This document shows, piece by piece, positions 55,846 through 64,000 of a stretch of 64,000 bases of DNA. Both the position numbers and the translations under genes were made by a program. Source of the stretch: Mycolicibacterium lacusdiani (GTDB lineage: Bacteria; Actinomycetota; Actinomycetes; Mycobacteriales; Mycobacteriaceae); the NCBI RefSeq assembly GCF_021916785.1, contig NZ_JAKCFC010000001.1, forward strand, positions 868,001-932,000, in the 5' to 3' direction. A model generated the notes under the pieces. The model ran no database searches. It was not told where the DNA came from and was given only the letters and a program-made list of their open reading frames with translations. Every line of letters begins with the position of its first letter. The stretch's first letter is position 1.

Positions 55846-56175
55846 GTGATCTTCAAGGGCGTCCGCGACGGCAAGCCCTATCCCGAGCACGGCCTGTCCC
55901 ATCGGCAGTGGGCACAGATCCCGCCGCGGCAGATCCGACTCGACGAATTGGTCACCACGACGACGGTGCTGGCGCTCGACCGGCTGCTATCGGAGGATTC
56001 GACGTTCTACGGCGACCTGTTCCCGCACGCGGTGCGCTGGCAGGGCACGGTGTACCTGGAGGACGGTCTGCACCGCGCCGTGCGCTCCGCGCTGCGCAAT
56101 CGGACCGTGCTGCACGCCCGCGTGTACGACATGGACCAGCCGTTCGAGCACCAGACCGGGCCCACCCACATCTAA
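55846..56175 (+). CDS. Conserved hypothetical protein (Rv2375-like)
   Basis: A 109-residue protein with segments PYPEHGLSHRQWAQIPPRQI and TVYLEDGLHRAVRSALRNR, the latter like the ParB/Srx-type loops that bind phosphate. The only standard start is the GTG at 55846, but the frame stays open to 55789 and its upstream residues (VTDSSTSDGPH) look protein-like, so the N-terminus is uncertain. The stop overlaps that of the convergent DUF998 gene (CTAA). It matches Rv2375 between hrcA and the mbt cluster. Function unknown. Confidence 0.7.
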   Translation: MIFKGVRDGKPYPEHGLSHRQWAQIPPRQIRLDELVTTTTVLALDRLLSEDSTFYGDLFPHAVRWQGTVYLEDGLHRAVRSALRNRTVLHARVYDMDQPFEHQTGPTHI

Positions 56176-56801
56176 TTCCCGCGAGCGTGCGTGTCTGCGG
56201 GCGACACGCCGCGCCCCGACCCGAGTTCACGCACGCTCGCCGCCGATCCGACCAGGACCGCCACGGCCGTAACCGTCTGCCAGGCATAGATCGTGTAGAC
56301 GCTCCCCCGCTCCCACGCGCCCACCGGCGGCACCGCGGAGACGACCACGGCCAGGCACGCGAGCCCGACCACGCCCAGCACCACCGACATCGCCCGGTAC
56401 GCGCGAAACCCGGGCCGCAGCGCCCACGCGCCGGCCAGCACGGTGGCGTTGCCGCCGCCGATCGCCATCGCGGCGCCAATCCCGTGCCAGGGCGACGGAG
56501 TTCCGCTGTGCACCAGCGCGACCAGAACGTTGCCCACCCCGTTGCACACGGCGAACGCCAGGAACAGCGGCGCCTTCCGGCCACGGCACAGCAGCCAGCC
56601 ACCGAGGGGCAGCGCCACCGCCTGCACCAGGAACGCCAAGTTCATCAACGCCGATCGCGGCGAGATGTCGGGTTGACCCAGGGAGCTGATGTAGTGGTGG
56701 GCGTAGTCGTACCCAGGCACGGCCGCAGCGGCGACGGCCTCGGTCACGAAGTACACGACCGCCGAGGCGATCCAGAGCGCTGCTCCGATGCGGGCTGTCA
56801 C
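56172..56801 (-). CDS. DUF998-type membrane protein ending in a repeat
   Basis: A 209-residue protein with about six hydrophobic segments. YDYAHHYISSLGQPDISPRSALMN and WLLCRGRKAPLFLAFAVCNG match the DUF998 family. Its own sequence seems to end near residue 187. The last 22 residues (ASVRELGSGRGVSPADTHAR and two more) are encoded by repeat copy C, and the frame stops within the CTAA shared with the plus-strand gene. It lies between an inverted pair of repeats, at the place of cfp2 in M. tuberculosis. Start is GTG at 56801. Function unknown. Confidence 0.75.
   Translation of the reverse strand: MTARIGAALWIASAVVYFVTEAVAAAAVPGYDYAHHYISSLGQPDISPRSALMNLAFLVQAVALPLGGWLLCRGRKAPLFLAFAVCNGVGNVLVALVHSGTPSPWHGIGAAMAIGGGNATVLAGAWALRPGFRAYRAMSVVLGVVGLACLAVVVSAVPPVGAWERGSVYTIYAWQTVTAVAVLVGSAASVRELGSGRGVSPADTHARGN
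56181..56240 (+). repeat. 60-bp palindromic element, copy C
   Basis: Same sequence as copies A and B, with centre CCCG(A) and perfect 13-bp outer arms. It begins 5 nt after the stop of the Rv2375-like gene. On the other strand it codes for the C-terminus of the DUF998 protein. Confidence 0.9.
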
Positions 56802-56840
56802 CCGGTCAGCCTACGGACCGGGCGGGCACTCATTCCGCCC

Positions 56841-56900
56841 GCGAGCGTGCGCGAACTCGGGTCTGAACGCGGCGTGTCGCCCGCAGACACGCACGCTCGC
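56841..56900 (-). repeat. 60-bp palindromic element, copy D
   Basis: Inverse orientation to copy C, centre TCAG(A). One A-to-G change in the right arm leaves a G-U pair in RNA, so the stem is kept. It begins 22 nt after the mbtH stop on the mbt strand and flanks the DUF998 gene with copy C. Confidence 0.9.
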
Positions 56901-56922
56901 GGGAAGAAGGGAGACGAAGAGG

Positions 56923-57138
56923 TCAGCCGGCAGCCATCGCGTCGCGCAGGCTCTTCGGCCGCAGGTCGGTCCAGTTCTCCTCGACGAAGGCCAGGCAGTC
57001 GGCCCGGGTGCTCTCGCCGAACACGACGCGCCAGCCGGCGGGAACGTCGGCGAAGACCGGCCACAGGCTGTGCTGCTCCTCGTCGTTGACCAGGACGTAG
57101 AAGCCTGCGTTCTCGTCGTCGAAGGGGTTGGTGCTCAT
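56923..57138 (-). CDS. mbtH: MbtH protein
   Basis: A 71-residue MbtH-like protein that binds and activates NRPS adenylation domains. The conserved [24 protein letters not shown] and [13 protein letters not shown] are intact. It starts at the ATG at 57138, which overlaps the mbtG stop (ATGA). It ends the mycobactin genes in this window. A repeat copy follows 22 nt after the stop. Confidence 0.96.
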   Translation of the reverse strand: MSTNPFDDENAGFYVLVNDEEQHSLWPVFADVPAGWRVVFGESTRADCLAFVEENWTDLRPKSLRDAMAAG

Positions 57139-58451
57139 CGAGTCTCCTCATCGAGTCGTGATCGGGCGAACGCGGCGATGGGCTGCGCCGCGGTGAGATC
57201 CGAGCCCAGGACGCGGTCGGACAGCATGCCAAGGCAACTCAGGTTCGGGAAGCCGGGCCCCTGGGTCAGCCCGGACAGGCCGGGCAGGAACAACTTCGGA
57301 TGGACCCCGACGACGGCGAGGTCGTAGCCGATCGACTCCTGCAGCAGCTCACCGCTGAGCGGACCGCCCATCCCGAGTTCCAAGACGTCGAGCGCATCCT
57401 GGTCGAACAGCGGCAGGAACCACAGCGAGTCGGCACCCGATCCGTCGATGACGAGGTCGAAACCGTGCACGGTCTCGACGGCCTCGCCTGCGGTGTTGGT
57501 GCTGAGCGTCAACCGGATTCGGCCGTCGCGTGCCACGGCGTGTGCCACCCGCCCACGCAGGTGCCGGATCCGGTCGTCGGCCAGCAGCGCGTCCTGCACG
57601 CGCGCCGAGAACACGCCGCGGTCGGTGCGGGCCAGCGCGTCGCGCCGTTCGGCGAGCGTCAGGCTCGTCCAGCCGGTCGGGTCGGAGAACAGGGTGTTCT
57701 CGAAGAAGCTCTCCCCGCGGGTGAACAGGGTGACCGACGGCGAGATCACCGTGATCGTCGAAACCCGGTGCCGGAACAGCTCGTTGAGCATCGACGCGGC
57801 CGTCTCACCGCCACCGATGACGGCCACCCGCTCGGCGGAGATGCGTTCGTGCGAGGCGGCGTGGTGCCAGAACTGGGCGATCGACATGACCCGCGGGTTG
57901 CCGGGCAGCACCGACCGTTCGGCCTGCCCGGGCCCGGTGATGACCACCCCGTCGGCGCGCACGGTCGTCTCGGCGGTGTGCAGCGACCACCGCTCCCCGC
58001 CTTCCTCTGTCGAGACCGAGATCCGTTCCACCTCACCCCGAACGACGGGCATCCCGATGTCGTCGGCCACCCAGCGCAGGTACTGGCTCCACCGCCGGTG
58101 CGTGGGCGCCGGGCGGCCCCGGTCGATCCACTCGGCGAACTGCCCCGTGGCGACGAGGTAGGCCTGCCAGCTGTGCCGGGTCATCCGCTCGTCGAGTTCG
58201 CCGTTGCGGCGCGGGACCAGCGACGACCGGTACGGGAAGCCGACGTCCTTCTCGGGGCCGGTGCCCAACCTGTGGTTGCCGTCGGTCCAGCCGCCGCCGG
58301 ACTGCCAGTTGGCGGCGACGCCCGACCGTTCGACGGCGATGAGGTCGGGTGCGTCGACGCCCATCGCGCGCAGCTCGGCGGCCTTCGCCGCGATGGCGAC
58401 GGCCTTGGCACCCGCGCCGACGACGGCCAGGGTCTTGGGTTCGATCGTCAT
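57135..58451 (-). CDS. mbtG: Lysine N6-hydroxylase MbtG
   Basis: A 438-residue flavin monooxygenase that hydroxylates the lysine side chain used in mycobactin hydroxamates. The FAD site [12 protein letters not shown] and the NADPH site [14 protein letters not shown] are present, plus the segment [17 protein letters not shown] near the end. It needs O2 and NAD(P)H. The ATG at 58451 overlaps the mbtF stop (ATGA at 58448-58451), and the stop overlaps the mbtH ATG. I chose it over a longer upstream frame. Confidence 0.95.
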   Translation of the reverse strand: MTIEPKTLAVVGAGAKAVAIAAKAAELRAMGVDAPDLIAVERSGVAANWQSGGGWTDGNHRLGTGPEKDVGFPYRSSLVPRRNGELDERMTRHSWQAYLVATGQFAEWIDRGRPAPTHRRWSQYLRWVADDIGMPVVRGEVERISVSTEEGGERWSLHTAETTVRADGVVITGPGQAERSVLPGNPRVMSIAQFWHHAASHERISAERVAVIGGGETAASMLNELFRHRVSTITVISPSVTLFTRGESFFENTLFSDPTGWTSLTLAERRDALARTDRGVFSARVQDALLADDRIRHLRGRVAHAVARDGRIRLTLSTNTAGEAVETVHGFDLVIDGSGADSLWFLPLFDQDALDVLELGMGGPLSGELLQESIGYDLAVVGVHPKLFLPGLSGLTQGPGFPNLSCLGMLSDRVLGSDLTAAQPIAAFARSRLDEETR

Positions 58452-61400
58452 TCGGTCACCTCTCGCAGGGCGTCCAGCCACGACGTCTGCAGGATCGCGA
58501 CATCGTCGGCGGACAGGATGTCGGGCAATGTGCGCCACTGGATTCCGAGTACCGGCCTGCCGTCCCGTTCCAGCACCGCGGCCATGAGCGTCAGCTCGTG
58601 GCGTACGGCGAGGTTGGGCTCCGGCAGGCGCGACGCATCGGTCAGCAGCGCGCGGTCGGATCGCAGGGCGTTGGCGGCGGCATCCTGGTGGAACCGTCCG
58701 AGGAAGTTCACCAGCACCTGCGGATCACGATGTGCGCCAAGCCGTTCGGCGGCGTCGGGGCGCAGGTAGCGCAGCAACCCGTAGTCGATGCCGTCGCCGG
58801 GAATGCACGCCAGCCGGGCCGCGACCGCTGCGGCGTCGGTGGCGTCGATCCGCATCGGGTAGATGGCGCTGAGCAGGCCGACGGTGTCGCCGGTGTCGAC
58901 GACGTGGCCCGTGATGCCCTCGGACACGACGGCATCGGCGCGGCCGTGGGTCTCCAGCGCCAGCAGCGGTGGTGGTGTCGGCTGGCCGCGCCTCCGCCGC
59001 CACCGATCCACCATGCGTGCCGTCGCCGCGATCAACACCTCGGTGGTCGGCACGGGGCCGGCGAGCACCCGCTCGGTCAGGTCGGGGTCGGCGAGGGCCA
59101 GCGTGACCACGACGTCCGCCACCCGGTCGCGGTCGGGATCGACGCGCCGCGTGCCGAGATCGGGGTCGGGCCCCTCGACCTGCGCGGCCCAGAAGTCGAC
59201 CGTCTCGAGCTTCATGGCGCGGTCGTGCAGCAGTCTCGACCAGGTTCCGAGCGGGGTGTGCTCGCGCGCAGGCACCGGCGTGCGCCCGGCAGTCACTGCG
59301 TGCCAACCGGTTTCGAGTTCGCCCAGCACGATCCGCCACGACGCGGGGTCGACGGCCAGCACGTGCGGGGTGAGCAGCAGCACGCCGGGGCCGCCGTCGG
59401 CCGGGCGCATCCACACCGCGTCGAGCATCACGCCGCGCCGGGGGTCGAGGCGTTCCACCGCGAGGCCGGTCTGCGTGGTGACCGCGGTCGGCATGTCGCC
59501 GGAGACGACGACCTCGGACAGCACGTCGCCGACGGGATGCGCGACCAGCGTCATGGTCTCGACGTCGAGGCGGCTGCGCAGCACGGCATGACCGTCGATC
59601 ACGCTGCGCAGCATGGCGTCCAGGTGATCGCGGGTGACGCCCTCGGGCAGGCGGATCGCCTCCGACTGCGCCAGTCGGCGGGCATCGCCGTGGGCGAGCA
59701 GCCAGTGCCCGTTCGGCAGCAGCGGGATCGGTTCGCCGTCCTCGTCGAATGCCCGCTCGTGGTCGGCGGTGTCGGAGTCCATCGCCGCGGCCAGTTCGCG
59801 CACGGTCGAGCAGTCGAGCATCAGTCGCGCGCGCAAGCTCAAACCCCGCCGCCGCACCGCCTGCACGACCGACAGCGCAACGATGCTGTCGAGTCCCAGG
59901 TCGAGGAAGTCAGCCGTGACGTCCACCGTCGGCGCGTCCAGCATCTCGGCCAGCACCTCGGAAAGCACGGCCTCGGTGTCGGTGGCCGGCCCCTCGCTCT
60001 GATCGGGCCTGCGGATCGCGTCGATGGCCGCCAGCGCGGCGTCGTCGACCTTGCCGTGGCGGGTCAGCGGAATCTCGTCGACGACGTAGACATGGTGCGG
60101 CACCAGGTATCTCGGCAATGTCGCGGTCAACATCCGGCGCAGGTCGGCGGCGTCGGCCTTCGTCGCGACGTACGCGACGAGCCGGGGACCGCTGCGGTGC
60201 CGCCGCACGGCGACGTGCGCACCGCGGACGTCGGGATGCCGGTGCAGCGCCGCGGCGACCTCGCCGGGTTCCACCCTGAACCCACGGATCTTGACCTGGT
60301 CGTCGCTGCGGCCGAGGAACTGGATCGCAGCCGGCTCGGAGTCGGTGAGCCGCACCACGTCACCGGTGCGGTACATCCGTGCGCCCGGCCGGAACGGGTC
60401 GGCGACGAAGCGGCCCGCGGTCTCCGCGGCACGACCGAGGTAACCCCGGGTCAGCTGACCGCCGGTGAGGTACAGCTCCCCCGCCACGCCGTCGGGGACC
60501 GGTCGGAGCCAGGCGTCGAGCACGTAGGCGGTGGTCGAGTCCGTGGGTTGACCGATGCACGGGGCGGGATGGTCGGCGATCGCGGCGACGACGGCTTCGA
60601 CCGTGGTCTCGGTGGGCCCGTAGCAGTTGTGGGCGGACATGCCCGTGCGCGCGCATTCGTCCTGGATCGCCCGCCAAGTGCCGGTGTCGATCGCCTCGCC
60701 GCCGAGCGCGAGGACGGCCAGCGGCACGGTCGACAGCAGACCGGCGGCGCGCAACTGGGTGAACATGGACGGCGTGGTGTCGATCATGTCGATCCGCTGG
60801 CGACCGATCTCCTCGACCAGTGACTCCGCGTCGCGCTGCACGTCGTCACCGACGATGTGCACCGCGTGCCCGTCGAGCAGCGCGGCGAGCGGCTGCCACG
60901 CCGCATCGAACGTGAACGACCAGGCGTGGGCGATGCGCAGCGGGCGGCCGAGCCACCGGGCAGCGGGAGCCACGACGTTGCGCACGTGGTCGGCGCCGTA
61001 GGACAGCAGGGCGGCGTGGGTTCCGATGACGCCCTTGGGCTTTCCCGTGGTTCCGGAGGTGAACACGACGTAGGCGCCCTGTCCGGGGCCGACGTCCGCG
61101 GGCCGGTAGGACGCCGGAGGTGTCGACGTCGCGGCGGCCACCACCGCGTCGTCGACGACGAGTGCGGCGCCCGTCTGCCCGACGATCTCGTCGACCCGAT
61201 CGGCGGGCATCGAGGGGTCCAGCGGCACGATCATGCCGCCTGCCTTGAGCACGGCGAGCATGGCGACCACGTAGTCCGGACCCCGGCGCAGCAGGATCGG
61301 GACCGGCGTCTCGGTACCCACGCCACGCCGCACCAGATCGGCTGCGAGACGGTCGGCCGCGTCGTCGAGTTCGCGGTAGGTCAGTCGCCCGCCACTCCAG

Positions 61401-62842
61401 CTCAGCGCGGTCGTGTCCGGCCGCTCGGCAGCCACGGCGCCGACCGCGGTGTGGAACCCACCGAGCGGCGCCTCCAAGACGCCTGGCGTGTCATCGCGCA
61501 CCTCGCCGTCGAGGGTGACGGCGACCTCGCGCAGCGGCCGGTCCCACGCGGCGAGGAGGCGCTCGACGACCGTGAGCACCCGCCTGCCAAGATCCTCGGG
61601 CCGCAGGGTTCCCAGTACGCCGTCGAGGGTCTCGACGAGCACGGTGAGCTTGCCGTGGGTGGGATGCGCGGCGATCGTCACTGGGAAGTGCGAGAGGCTC
61701 TCCAGCGCAGCAGGTTTGAGCACGGCACCGTGGAGCGGGAACTCGTCGCTGCCCCCCAGGCCGCCCGGCGGGAAGTTCTCGTAGACGAGCAACGTGTCGT
61801 ACAGCTCGCCGATGCCGCCGAGGGTCCGAAGCTCGGTGTGGCTGAGGTAGCTGTGGTCGCGCAGTTCGGCGGCCTCGCGCTGCAGTGCCAGGCACTGCCG
61901 GCGCACCGTCTCGGCCGGGTCGACCCGCACACGCAGCGGCACGGTATTGATGAACAGGCCGACCATCGACTCGACGCCGCTCAGCTCGTCGGGGCGGCCC
62001 GACACGGTGACGCCGTAGACCACGTCGGTGCGGTCGGTGAACGTCGACAGTATTGCCGCCCAGGCCATTTGGAACAGCGTGTTGACCGTGACACCCTTGG
62101 CGCGGGCGGATTCGAGGATGGCGGTGGTGTCCAGCTCGTCGAGCGTGACCTCGGTGCGCTGCGGCAGGCCGGGTGTCGCCTCGCGACCCGACAGTGCAGG
62201 CGACAGCAGCGTCGGCCCGGTCAGGTCGGCGAGGTGGGTGCGCCACCGCACGCGGCTCGCCTCCTGGTCGCGTCCGGCCAGCCAGCCGATGTAGTCGCGG
62301 TAGGGCCGCGGTGCCTGCGGCAGCGCGTCGACGTCCCCACCCGCGCAGTACAGGGCGATGAGTTCGCCGACGAACACCGGCAGCGACCAGCCGTCGATCA
62401 CGATGTGGTGGGCCACCACGACCAGACGCCAACGCAGACCGGGCTTCTCGACGAGCAGGAACCGAATGACCGGGCCCCTGCCCAAGTCGAAGGATCGGCG
62501 TCGTTCCTCGTCCTCCAGTGTGACGGCCTCGGCGGCGGACGCGACGACGTGTCGCCAGGGCAGTTCGACGGCCGAGGGTACGACGGCGACGGCCTTGCTG
62601 AGGTTGCCCTGGACGAAGCTGGAGCGCAGGTTGGGGTGCCGCACCAGAAGCTTCTCGGCGCAGTCGCGGAGCAGTTCCGGGTCGAGGGTGCCCTCGACGT
62701 CCGCGGCCATCGCGATGACGTACGGGTCGGCGCCGTCCTCGCGGTCGGTCAGCCCCGCCAGCGAGTAGAGCCCCTGCTGCAGGGGGCTCAGCGCCAGGAC
62801 GTCCGCGATCGGACTCGCGGGGGGGCTCACTCCTGGCCCCAT
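58448..62842 (-). CDS. mbtF: Mycobactin NRPS MbtF
   Basis: A 1464-residue nonribosomal peptide synthetase. Domains: condensation (about 10-440; HHIVIDGWS), adenylation (about 470-960; VFTSGTTGKPKGV, YGPTETTVEAV, YRTGDVVRL), carrier (about 990-1060; DLGLDSIVAL) and a C-terminal condensation/epimerisation-like domain (about 1080-1464). In that last domain the expected HHxxxD reads HVLAVD, so the second His is lost. It adds the terminal lysine-derived unit of mycobactin. The ATG at 62842 overlaps mbtE by 16 bp. The GTG at 62830 (GTGA with the mbtE stop) is an alternative. Confidence 0.95.
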   Translation of the reverse strand: MGPGVSPPASPIADVLALSPLQQGLYSLAGLTDREDGADPYVIAMAADVEGTLDPELLRDCAEKLLVRHPNLRSSFVQGNLSKAVAVVPSAVELPWRHVVASAAEAVTLEDEERRRSFDLGRGPVIRFLLVEKPGLRWRLVVVAHHIVIDGWSLPVFVGELIALYCAGGDVDALPQAPRPYRDYIGWLAGRDQEASRVRWRTHLADLTGPTLLSPALSGREATPGLPQRTEVTLDELDTTAILESARAKGVTVNTLFQMAWAAILSTFTDRTDVVYGVTVSGRPDELSGVESMVGLFINTVPLRVRVDPAETVRRQCLALQREAAELRDHSYLSHTELRTLGGIGELYDTLLVYENFPPGGLGGSDEFPLHGAVLKPAALESLSHFPVTIAAHPTHGKLTVLVETLDGVLGTLRPEDLGRRVLTVVERLLAAWDRPLREVAVTLDGEVRDDTPGVLEAPLGGFHTAVGAVAAERPDTTALSWSGGRLTYRELDDAADRLAADLVRRGVGTETPVPILLRRGPDYVVAMLAVLKAGGMIVPLDPSMPADRVDEIVGQTGAALVVDDAVVAAATSTPPASYRPADVGPGQGAYVVFTSGTTGKPKGVIGTHAALLSYGADHVRNVVAPAARWLGRPLRIAHAWSFTFDAAWQPLAALLDGHAVHIVGDDVQRDAESLVEEIGRQRIDMIDTTPSMFTQLRAAGLLSTVPLAVLALGGEAIDTGTWRAIQDECARTGMSAHNCYGPTETTVEAVVAAIADHPAPCIGQPTDSTTAYVLDAWLRPVPDGVAGELYLTGGQLTRGYLGRAAETAGRFVADPFRPGARMYRTGDVVRLTDSEPAAIQFLGRSDDQVKIRGFRVEPGEVAAALHRHPDVRGAHVAVRRHRSGPRLVAYVATKADAADLRRMLTATLPRYLVPHHVYVVDEIPLTRHGKVDDAALAAIDAIRRPDQSEGPATDTEAVLSEVLAEMLDAPTVDVTADFLDLGLDSIVALSVVQAVRRRGLSLRARLMLDCSTVRELAAAMDSDTADHERAFDEDGEPIPLLPNGHWLLAHGDARRLAQSEAIRLPEGVTRDHLDAMLRSVIDGHAVLRSRLDVETMTLVAHPVGDVLSEVVVSGDMPTAVTTQTGLAVERLDPRRGVMLDAVWMRPADGGPGVLLLTPHVLAVDPASWRIVLGELETGWHAVTAGRTPVPAREHTPLGTWSRLLHDRAMKLETVDFWAAQVEGPDPDLGTRRVDPDRDRVADVVVTLALADPDLTERVLAGPVPTTEVLIAATARMVDRWRRRRGQPTPPPLLALETHGRADAVVSEGITGHVVDTGDTVGLLSAIYPMRIDATDAAAVAARLACIPGDGIDYGLLRYLRPDAAERLGAHRDPQVLVNFLGRFHQDAAANALRSDRALLTDASRLPEPNLAVRHELTLMAAVLERDGRPVLGIQWRTLPDILSADDVAILQTSWLDALREVTE

Positions 62843-64000
62843 CCGGCCGTCAGCGCCGCCAGTTCGTCGGCCGACAGACCGGACGCGGCCATCGGCGCGT
62901 GGTGCGTGTCGGCGGTCGTGACGGAGCCGCTGCCTGCCTTGGCATCGACGGCGGCGGCGAGTTTGGCCAGTTCTGGGTGCTCGAACACCATGCGCGCGGT
63001 GAGCGGCACACCGGTGTCGCGCGCCCGGGCCGCCAGCTGCACGGCGAGGATGCTGTCACCGCCGAGGGTGAAGAAGTCGTCGTGGCGACCGACTGCCGCA
63101 CAACCGAGCACGTCGACCAGCATCACGGCGAGCGCGCGTTCGGTGTCCGTGCGGGCCGGTTCGGTCGACGTCACCGCGCGGAAGACCGGGCGGCTCAACG
63201 ATTCCGGGGCCAGGTCGTCGACCACGGTGATCGCGGGCGGAACCAGGCCCTCGGGCAGCGCCGCGGTGACGGCGTCGGCGAACCGACTGCGCTCGGCCGC
63301 GTCGGTGATGTGCTCGCGTGGCACGACGTATCCGGCGAGTCGAGTGCCGACCCGAGCGGGCCAGTGCCGGGTGGCTGCGGCCGCCACGCCGTCGACCGCT
63401 TCGAGCGCGGCCTGCAGTCGGTGATCCACGGCGTCGACGACGTCGAGCCTGCCGTCGTCGGTCCACCGGGCGCGCTCACCGGTCCGGTATAGCCTCGCCC
63501 CACCGTCGAACGGGTTCGCCACGAAACGCGACGTGCTCGCGACGTTGCCTGCCGACTCCGCATGCCGATGCGCGTCGTCGACCGCCCCGCCCGCGTAGTA
63601 GACGTCGCCGATGACGCCGACGCCGGTCGGTTCCAGCCACTGGTCGAGCACGTACACGTGGGTGGCGTTCGCGGCGTGCGTCGACCCCTCCGGCGCAACG
63701 GCCCGCAGGCTCCACTCGCCGACGATGCGGCGTCGCTCGCCCGGGTCGACGACGATGACGTCGCGCAGCGTCTGCGAGGCGTCGCTGGCGAACGCGTCGA
63801 GGACCTGGTGCAGGGAGGCGACCAGCCGTTCGGCGGTGCCGCGCTCGTAGAGTTCGGTGCGGTAGATGACGGTGCCTTGGTAGCCCGCGCCGGCCGTGGC
63901 GAAGAAGTTCACCGACAGGTCGGCGTGCGCGACGTCGAAGGTCGGCTCCACTGCGGTGAAACGCGTTTCGCCGTCGGGACTCGATTTGCTTCCCGGGTCG
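62827..64000 (-). CDS. mbtE: Mycobactin NRPS MbtE, 3' part (5' end outside window)
   Basis: The last 391 codons or so of the MbtE synthetase. The fragment starts inside the end of a condensation domain (GETRF and VAHADLSVNFF). After about 25 linker residues it goes straight to sequence like late adenylation motifs (THVYVLDQWLEPTGVGVIGDVYYAGG, ARLYRTGERARW) and then to a carrier domain (FFTLGGDSILAVQL). The early adenylation motifs (P-loop, A4-A5) are absent between them, so this second A domain is a remnant. The stop overlaps the mbtF start region. Confidence 0.92.
   Translation of the reverse strand, partial: DPGSKSSPDGETRFTAVEPTFDVAHADLSVNFFATAGAGYQGTVIYRTELYERGTAERLVASLHQVLDAFASDASQTLRDVIVVDPGERRRIVGEWSLRAVAPEGSTHAANATHVYVLDQWLEPTGVGVIGDVYYAGGAVDDAHRHAESAGNVASTSRFVANPFDGGARLYRTGERARWTDDGRLDVVDAVDHRLQAALEAVDGVAAAATRHWPARVGTRLAGYVVPREHITDAAERSRFADAVTAALPEGLVPPAITVVDDLAPESLSRPVFRAVTSTEPARTDTERALAVMLVDVLGCAAVGRHDDFFTLGGDSILAVQLAARARDTGVPLTARMVFEHPELAKLAAAVDAKAGSGSVTTADTHHAPMAASGLSADELAALTAGWGQE

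Overview
The window reads as chromosome of a fast-growing mycobacterium (Mycolicibacterium type). It is GC-rich, carries the 3' half of a mycobactin cluster (mbtE-mbtF-mbtG-mbtH), and follows in blocks the gene order I know from M. tuberculosis: dgt-dnaG, glyS-smtB-zur-uppS-recO-amiA2-era, phoH-ybeY-corC, rsmE-dnaJ2-hrcA. Many genes overlap by ATGA or GTGA, and several look leaderless, with a -10 hexamer 6-9 nt before the start codon. I see no CRISPR array, prophage or insertion sequence.

Layout. 1-5948: a plus-strand catabolic operon (NTF2-like protein, NCS1 permease, agmatinase-type ureohydrolase, thiamine-diphosphate enzyme, sodium:solute symporter). 5976-13660: lipoprotein, luciferase-like oxidoreductase, small secreted protein, zinc alcohol dehydrogenase, helicase/DnaQ-like/BRCT fusion, TVP38-type membrane protein and KstD-like FAD enzyme. 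13833-16637: two convergent diguanylate cyclases, one coupled to mgtC. 16696-20034: a sulfatase operon with its own formylglycine-generating enzyme. 20216-23403: a CAT-anticodon tRNA, a terminator, an 844-residue exported protein and a gene-free stretch. 23404-30123: an operon with an ECF-type transporter, TldD/PmbA peptidase proteins and an AhpD-like protein. 30229-36036: MarR regulator, MFS pump, VIT1/CCC1 transporter, acyl-CoA oxidase-like enzyme, LppP-like lipoprotein, tRNA-Asn and two small proteins. 36098-55667: the housekeeping blocks. 55846-64000: an Rv2375-like gene, a DUF998 membrane gene and the mycobactin genes.

The most unusual structure is a 60-bp palindromic element in four copies (41353-41412, 42377-42436, 56181-56240, 56841-56900). 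Each copy starts 5-22 nt after a stop codon, always in the same orientation relative to that upstream gene, and differs from the others mainly in a 5-nt centre. The copies form two inverted pairs. Each pair encloses one accessory gene (a DUF559/VSR-like nuclease and a DUF998 membrane protein), at places where M. tuberculosis carries other genes. The DUF998 reading frame runs through its repeat and takes its C-terminus from it. Other points of note are a 36-nt in-frame insertion in the MFS gene, a 22-codon mini-cistron built on a duplicated 30-bp unit between tldD and pmbA, promoter palindromes at marR and smtB, two unexplained palindromes before the first diguanylate cyclase, and a remnant adenylation domain at the end of mbtE.
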